DNA of 24,506 bases from CAZIWJ01 sp964542855 (GTDB lineage Bacteria; Bacteroidota; Bacteroidia; Cytophagales; Cyclobacteriaceae). The position numbers and the translations under genes were made by a program. Under the pieces are notes generated by a model. The model was not told the origin of the DNA. It searched no databases and saw only the letters and a list, made by a program, of their open reading frames with translations. The stretch's first letter is position 1. The number at the start of each line of letters is the position of its first letter. Positions 24,088 through 24,506 of this stretch are shown piece after piece. The stretch is taken from NCBI GenBank assembly GCA_964542855.1, contig CAZIWJ010000024.1, forward strand, positions 1 to 24,506, written 5' to 3'.

Positions 24088-24506
24088 CTACTCTTTTGGA
24101 AGTAATACTTTGTCGATTACGTGTACCACACCATTAGAAGTTTCAACGTCAGCCATAACAACAGTAGCGTCGTTAATCATTGCACTTCCGTCGGCCAGTT
24201 TTACTGTAATTTCGTTACCGGCAACAGTTGAAGCAGTCATACCATCTTCCAGGTCAGTCGACATCACCTTACCTGATACCACGTGGTACTTCAGGATACC
24301 GGCTAGCTGATCCTTGTTCTCAGGTTTCAGCAGGCCTTCCAGCGTGCCTTCCGGTAAGGCATTGAATGCATCGTTGGTAGGGGCAAATACGGTAAAAGGG
24401 CCTTCTCCCTGTAGGGTTTCTACCAACCCACCTGCTTTCACAGCTGCAACAAGGGTAGATAGCGATTCGGTTTCAGTAGCTACAGTAACAATGTCTTTTG
24501 CAGCTT
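24088..24506 (-). CDS. Fasciclin (FAS1) domain protein, C-terminal part, cut by the window edge
   Basis: About 138 C-terminal residues are visible and the frame is still open at the right edge. The FAS1 domain is complete or nearly so: TETESLSTLVAAVKAGG, then GPFTVFAPTNDAFNALP (H1 region), ILKYHVVSGKV (the YH motif), MINDATVVMADVETSNGVVHVIDKVLLP (H2 region). The protein ends just after the domain, as single-domain secreted fasciclin proteins of bacteria do. These are adhesion-type extracellular or periplasmic proteins, often lipoproteins or Sec-exported; the signal sequence must lie outside the window. A start inside the visible part (a GTG near 24441) would remove the first strand of the domain and is rejected. 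A strong terminator follows. Confidence 0.9.
   Translation of the reverse strand, partial: AAKDIVTVATETESLSTLVAAVKAGGLVETLQGEGPFTVFAPTNDAFNALPEGTLEGLLKPENKDQLAGILKYHVVSGKVMSTDLEDGMTASTVAGNEITVKLADGSAMINDATVVMADVETSNGVVHVIDKVLLPKE

Noticed and set aside
1..24506. Defence island, phage, insertion sequence or CRISPR array
   Set aside because: No transposase, integrase, nuclease, toxin-antitoxin pair or regularly spaced repeat was seen; gene content is core metabolism and envelope.

Overview
The window looks like chromosomal DNA of a Bacteroidota bacterium, probably of the Cytophagales. This is inferred from gene content and style. There is an ECF sigma factor whose downstream partner fuses an anti-sigma-like N-terminus to an outer-membrane-barrel-like C-terminus, a GH57/GT4/GH133 glycogen cluster as known in Bacteroidetes, Kdo synthesis (a Gram-negative outer membrane), and AT-rich start regions with almost no Shine-Dalgarno motifs. 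I see no tRNA, rRNA, insertion sequence, phage gene or CRISPR array. Nearly all the DNA is ordinary housekeeping or cell-envelope coding sequence.

Layout. 1-235 (-): edge-truncated LysM protein. 353-1762 (+): full-length NfeD membrane protease homologue. 1914-5048 (-): large secreted Asp-box/VPS10-like repeat protein, with a clear terminator. 5189-5476 (-): small acidic protein. 5646-6293 (+): transglutaminase-like protein. 6418-8341 (+): ECF sigma factor overlapping its putative membrane partner. 8338-15677 (-): four-gene glycogen operon, transcribed GH133 debranching enzyme, GT4 glycosyltransferase, GH57 amylase, glycogen phosphorylase. 15678-16062: a 385-base gene-free divergent control region rich in dyads. 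16063-17697 (+): upp and a Ca2+/Na+ exchanger. 17827-19335 (+): MltF-like lytic transglycosylase lipoprotein. 19404-21876 (-): tightly overlapping ruvB-queG-sixA operon. 22055-22312 (+): stand-alone acyl carrier protein. 22449-24003 (+): kdsB and a TIGR00266/AIM24 protein. 24088-24506 (-): edge-truncated fasciclin protein.

How the genes work together. The glycogen operon supplies a plausible alpha-glucan cycle: GT4 polymerises or extends, GH133 and GH57 trim, and the phosphorylase releases glucose-1-phosphate. No glgC- or glgB-type gene lies in the window. A second theme is the envelope: NfeD, LysM, MltF, KdsB, the sigma/barrel pair and the secreted proteins. Genes are often head to tail with overlaps of 1-8 bases. 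Three convergent junctions differ: 19335/19404 and 24003/24088 share bidirectional hairpins, while 8341/8338 overlaps with no terminator.

I did not find a convincing new multi-gene system. The items most worth a second look are the single-protein anti-sigma/beta-barrel fusion, the nested dyad and repeated half-sites upstream of the glycogen operon, the lysine-rich tail on the GH57 enzyme, and the inverted repeat before the orphan acyl carrier protein gene.
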